Positions 61,771-64,000 of a stretch of DNA of 64,000 nt are shown piece after piece. Every line of letters starts with the position of its first letter. Positions within the stretch are counted from its first letter, which is position 1. The notes under the pieces were generated by a model that worked only from the letters and a program-made list of their open reading frames with translations, had not been told where the DNA came from and ran no database searches. The stretch is from the NCBI GenBank assembly GCA_002351535.1, contig DEGR01000064.1:124001-188000 (forward strand). The letters run 5' to 3'. Origin of the DNA: Lachnospira sp. UBA2821 (GTDB taxonomy: Bacteria > Bacillota > Clostridia > Lachnospirales > Lachnospiraceae). The translations under genes and the position numbers were made by a program.

Positions 61771-63557
61771 ACACTTTTATCTGAAAATCTCCATCCGTCT
61801 TTTTGCTGATTGTTTCCGGCATTATTCTTAGTATTATTGGTAACCGCCGTATCAGTCTGTTCTATTGTTCCCGTTGTATCTCCCGCAGTTATCGTATATG
61901 TTTCACCTTTCTTTAATTTATCACTGCTATATTGAATACAGTCGCATCCATTTTTTGTAGTAAATGTTGCAATAACATTTCCGGAAGAATCACTAATGCT
62001 GATTTCTGTTCCTGCACTAATCTGCGAATCCATTGCATAAGTAAAACTGCATTGTTTAGAACTGTCACCATCAAATTCTTCTGCCATTGCAGATGTACCG
62101 AGTCCTATTACTGTTCCCGAATTAATAACCGCCTTTCCACCATTTTCAATGCCATAATCTATAGCACTGTCTGCTCCTCTTACAGGTGCGTCAATAGTCA
62201 CCTCTCCGTCATTAATGTATATATCACCATTTGAATCAATGCCATCGCCACCTGACTGAATATATATTTTTCCACCATTCATGGTAAATACAGGGGACTC
62301 ATCTGAATCTTCTGATTTGTCTGATTCATTTCCTTTATCAGCTTCGGCTATAGTTTCGTCCTCTGATTTATCAGGCATAGTCTCACCTTCCGGCAGTGCC
62401 GGTCTTTCTCCATCCGGCATATTTCCGTCTTCTGGCAGCTCCGGTCTCTCTCCATCCGGTCTTTCCGGCATCGTTTCACCTTCTGATAATTCCGGCATAG
62501 TCCCATCTTCTGGCAGCTCCGGTCTCTCTCCATCCGACATATTTCCGGGTGTCATAACACCACCTGCATTTTTTTCATTATTGCCCGGATTACCACCTGC
62601 TTTATCGTCCTGACCAAATGCATTTTTTCCACCACAGGCATTTATTCCATCATCCTCTGCTATAATATTTATATCTCCGCTATTAACCGTAATGTCAACA
62701 GCTTCAAGTCCTTCATAGCATTTCTGTATGTCAATTGTACCCTTTTCAATAACAAGTGTATTATCTGCATGAATTCCGTCATCATTTGCATTTATGACAA
62801 ATTCTCCGTCATTTATTGTAATTTCGTCATTTGAATGTATTCCGTCCTGTGCACACGTTATTGTGATATTTCCTGAATTAACAATAACATTTTTCTTAGA
62901 TTTCAATCCATGATTAGATGACTTTATATTCAATTTGCCAACATCCACTGTCAGTTTCCCTTTGGCTTGTATGCCATTATTAATATATCCGTTAACATTA
63001 AGTGTTCCCGAACCTGTAATCTTTAGTTTGTCTTTCGAATATATTGCTGCATGTGCAGCCTTTTCATCATCACTATCTTTATCATCATCACTATCTTTAT
63101 CATCATTACTATTTTTATTATCTTTATTATCCTTGCTGCTATCACTTATAATTTTGTCGTATGTATCTTTGTCTCCATTTGTAATGCTGTTCTCATCTTT
63201 AACATCAATTGTTACATTTCCATTTTTAACAAATATTACTTCTTCACTTTCATTCGTAATATCTGCACCTTCTAATACAAGTTTAACATCTTTATCAGAA
63301 TTAACTACAATTTGTCCGTCACTAATGCTTCCACTCACATTATATGTTCCGCCTTTGTTTATAGTGATTTTCGATTTTTTAACCGTTGCTCCACTTCCAC
63401 TAAATGTAATTCCGTCATCTGATAAAGTGATGCTGCCACCTCCTTTACTCTCTTTGCCACACGCAGCAAATATCATCCCTGCTGCAACCATTCCAAGCAT
63501 AATTAAAAATACTTTACCACAATGTTTTCTGTTCATATTATTTTTCGTATTTTTCAT
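61767..63557 (-). CDS. Cthe_2159-like (DUF4353) beta-helix lipoprotein
   Basis: 596 residues. The signal peptide ends in a lipobox (GMIFAAC, Cys near residue 32), so it should be a lipoprotein. The body has repeated strand motifs (IVVNSDKDVKLVLEGADITN, INDGEFVINANDDGIHADNT, VNSGDINIIAEDDGINA) of the Cthe_2159 carbohydrate-binding family, members of which bind acidic pectin and Ca. Two low-complexity inserts interrupt it: Asp/Ser/Lys (about 145-170) and Pro/Glu/Gly/Met repeats (about 330-405). The ATG at 63557 has AAGGA 8 bases upstream. It probably presents a surface polysaccharide-binding module. Confidence 0.83.
   Translation of the reverse strand: MKNTKNNMNRKHCGKVFLIMLGMVAAGMIFAACGKESKGGGSITLSDDGITFSGSGATVKKSKITINKGGTYNVSGSISDGQIVVNSDKDVKLVLEGADITNESEEVIFVKNGNVTIDVKDENSITNGDKDTYDKIISDSSKDNKDNKNSNDDKDSDDDKDSDDEKAAHAAIYSKDKLKITGSGTLNVNGYINNGIQAKGKLTVDVGKLNIKSSNHGLKSKKNVIVNSGNITITCAQDGIHSNDEITINDGEFVINANDDGIHADNTLVIEKGTIDIQKCYEGLEAVDITVNSGDINIIAEDDGINACGGKNAFGQDDKAGGNPGNNEKNAGGVMTPGNMSDGERPELPEDGTMPELSEGETMPERPDGERPELPEDGNMPDGERPALPEGETMPDKSEDETIAEADKGNESDKSEDSDESPVFTMNGGKIYIQSGGDGIDSNGDIYINDGEVTIDAPVRGADSAIDYGIENGGKAVINSGTVIGLGTSAMAEEFDGDSSKQCSFTYAMDSQISAGTEISISDSSGNVIATFTTKNGCDCIQYSSDKLKKGETYTITAGDTTGTIEQTDTAVTNNTKNNAGNNQQKDGWRFSDKSV
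62428..62536. repeat. Perfect 31-bp direct repeats, 78-bp period, in the lipoprotein gene
   Basis: The same 31 bases occur at 62428-62458 and 62506-62536. They encode DGERPELPEDG-type units, so the protein repeat period is 26 residues and length change by recombination would keep the frame. Confidence 0.85.
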
Positions 63558-63659
63558 ATTCACCATCCTTTATATCTTCGCTATAAACATTTGATTCAAT
63601 AATATGTTAAAAAAATAATATGTTGATATTGTGATAAAGTATTGAACAATTACTGTATT

Positions 63660-64000
63660 TTATTGCAGGAACATTTTCACTATTGCAAATGCTTCCCTCA
63701 CCATGTAATTTACTATCAGATGATTGTCTGATTTTCCTGCCAGCCCGTCCACGCTTGCAAATCCGCCTTCGGCTTCTGCTATTTTCATAGCTCTGTACAC
63801 ATGGAAATTATTAGTAACCACTGCTATACGCGGTTTCTTTATAGTCATTTTTTCTTTGCTGAATTTTATATTTTCTCTTGTTGATGTTGACTTATCTTCT
63901 TTAATAATTTTGTTTTTATTAATTCCTTTATCTATAAGGTAGCCTTCCATCGCCTGTGCTTCTGAAATGTTTTCTCCCTTCCCCTGACCACCTGATACAA
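63660..64000 (-). CDS. YdcF-family protein, C-terminal part (5' end outside window)
   Basis: The frame is open through the right edge, so the N terminus is missing. The visible 113 residues start VSGGQGKGENISEAQAMEGYL, which is the YdcF/DUF218 signature (SGGQG...SEAxxMxxYL), followed by IIKEDKSTSTRENIKFSK and VTNNFHVYRAMKIAE. Members are envelope-linked proteins of the SanA/ElyC type. The stop lies about 100 bases before the lipoprotein start. Confidence 0.9.
   Translation of the reverse strand, partial: VSGGQGKGENISEAQAMEGYLIDKGINKNKIIKEDKSTSTRENIKFSKEKMTIKKPRIAVVTNNFHVYRAMKIAEAEGGFASVDGLAGKSDNHLIVNYMVREAFAIVKMFLQ

Noticed and set aside
62400..62540. CRISPR-like array
   Set aside because: Two 31-bp repeats at 78-bp spacing lie within a coding frame and encode repeated residues. 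There are no further units and no cas genes.
62281..62613. A Ser/Pro-rich plus-strand open frame
   Set aside because: It is the antisense of the Pro/Glu repeats of the lipoprotein and lacks start signals.
63595..63630. Direct repeat AATAATATGTT twice before the lipoprotein gene
   Set aside because: AT-rich and short. No promoter or operator role could be supported.

Overview
This 64 kb window is AT-rich chromosomal DNA from a low-GC, spore-forming Firmicute, most likely a member of the Lachnospiraceae (Clostridia). The support is indirect but consistent: T-box leaders before aminoacyl-tRNA synthetases, a CIRCE-controlled groESL, hemZ, SpoIID/SleB/SleC-type proteins, GlnRS, DUF6062 and DUF2225 genes, strong AGGAGG ribosome binding sites and TTGACA/TATAAT promoters. 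No tRNA, rRNA, phage, transposase or CRISPR array was found, so this looks like a core region with some surface and signalling accessories. Nearly all genes are on the minus strand. The plus-strand genes are a truncated yfhO, a small acidic protein, yihY and a GntR/ABC operon.

Layout. 1-5.3 kb: the 3' part of a YfhO protein, convergent with an ECF sigma factor gene followed by an unusual membrane protein that joins an RsgI-like segment to a papain-type protease and Fn3 modules. 5.5-7.6 kb: groES-groEL with CIRCE. 7.6-11.8 kb: a five-gene operon (HAD phosphatase, acyltransferase, a membrane protein split by a 5-bp tandem duplication, and an OGG-type DNA glycosylase). 12-16.4 kb: a small acidic protein and pheST with a Phe T-box. 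16.4-26.9 kb: a long run with DUF6062, DUF2225, glnS, M18 peptidase, a TPR-GAF-GGDEF protein, Nudix, GH25 lysozyme and C39 peptidase. 27-32 kb: yihY, a SpoIID protein, 6S RNA and a secreted Fn3-M15 peptidase. 32-39 kb: folP, folC, parC, parE. 39-44.4 kb: phosphatase, acetyltransferase, carAB. 44.4-47 kb: SleB-type and SleC-like cell-wall/spore genes. 47-55.9 kb: dihydrofolate reductase, hflX, aspS, an HD-domain gene, hemZ, an MBL hydrolase and relA, with a roughly 90-nt repeated structured element in front of both dihydrofolate reductase and hflX. 56-59.4 kb: a GntR/YtrA regulator with an ABC-2 transporter. 59.4-64 kb: thrS with a Thr T-box, a Cthe_2159-like beta-helix lipoprotein and a truncated YdcF protein.

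Functional themes. Translation and its control (pheST, glnS, aspS, thrS, T-boxes, relA, hflX, 6S RNA); folate and pyrimidine supply (folP, folC, dihydrofolate reductase, carAB); envelope and spore remodelling (YfhO, GH25, C39, SpoIID, M15, SleB, SleC-like); and signalling (ECF sigma/RsgI-like protease, GGDEF protein, HD-domain protein, GntR-ABC). The best candidates for something undescribed are the sigma/anti-sigma-like/protease pair at 1.7-5.3 kb and the duplicated structured leader at 47.5 and 48.9 kb.
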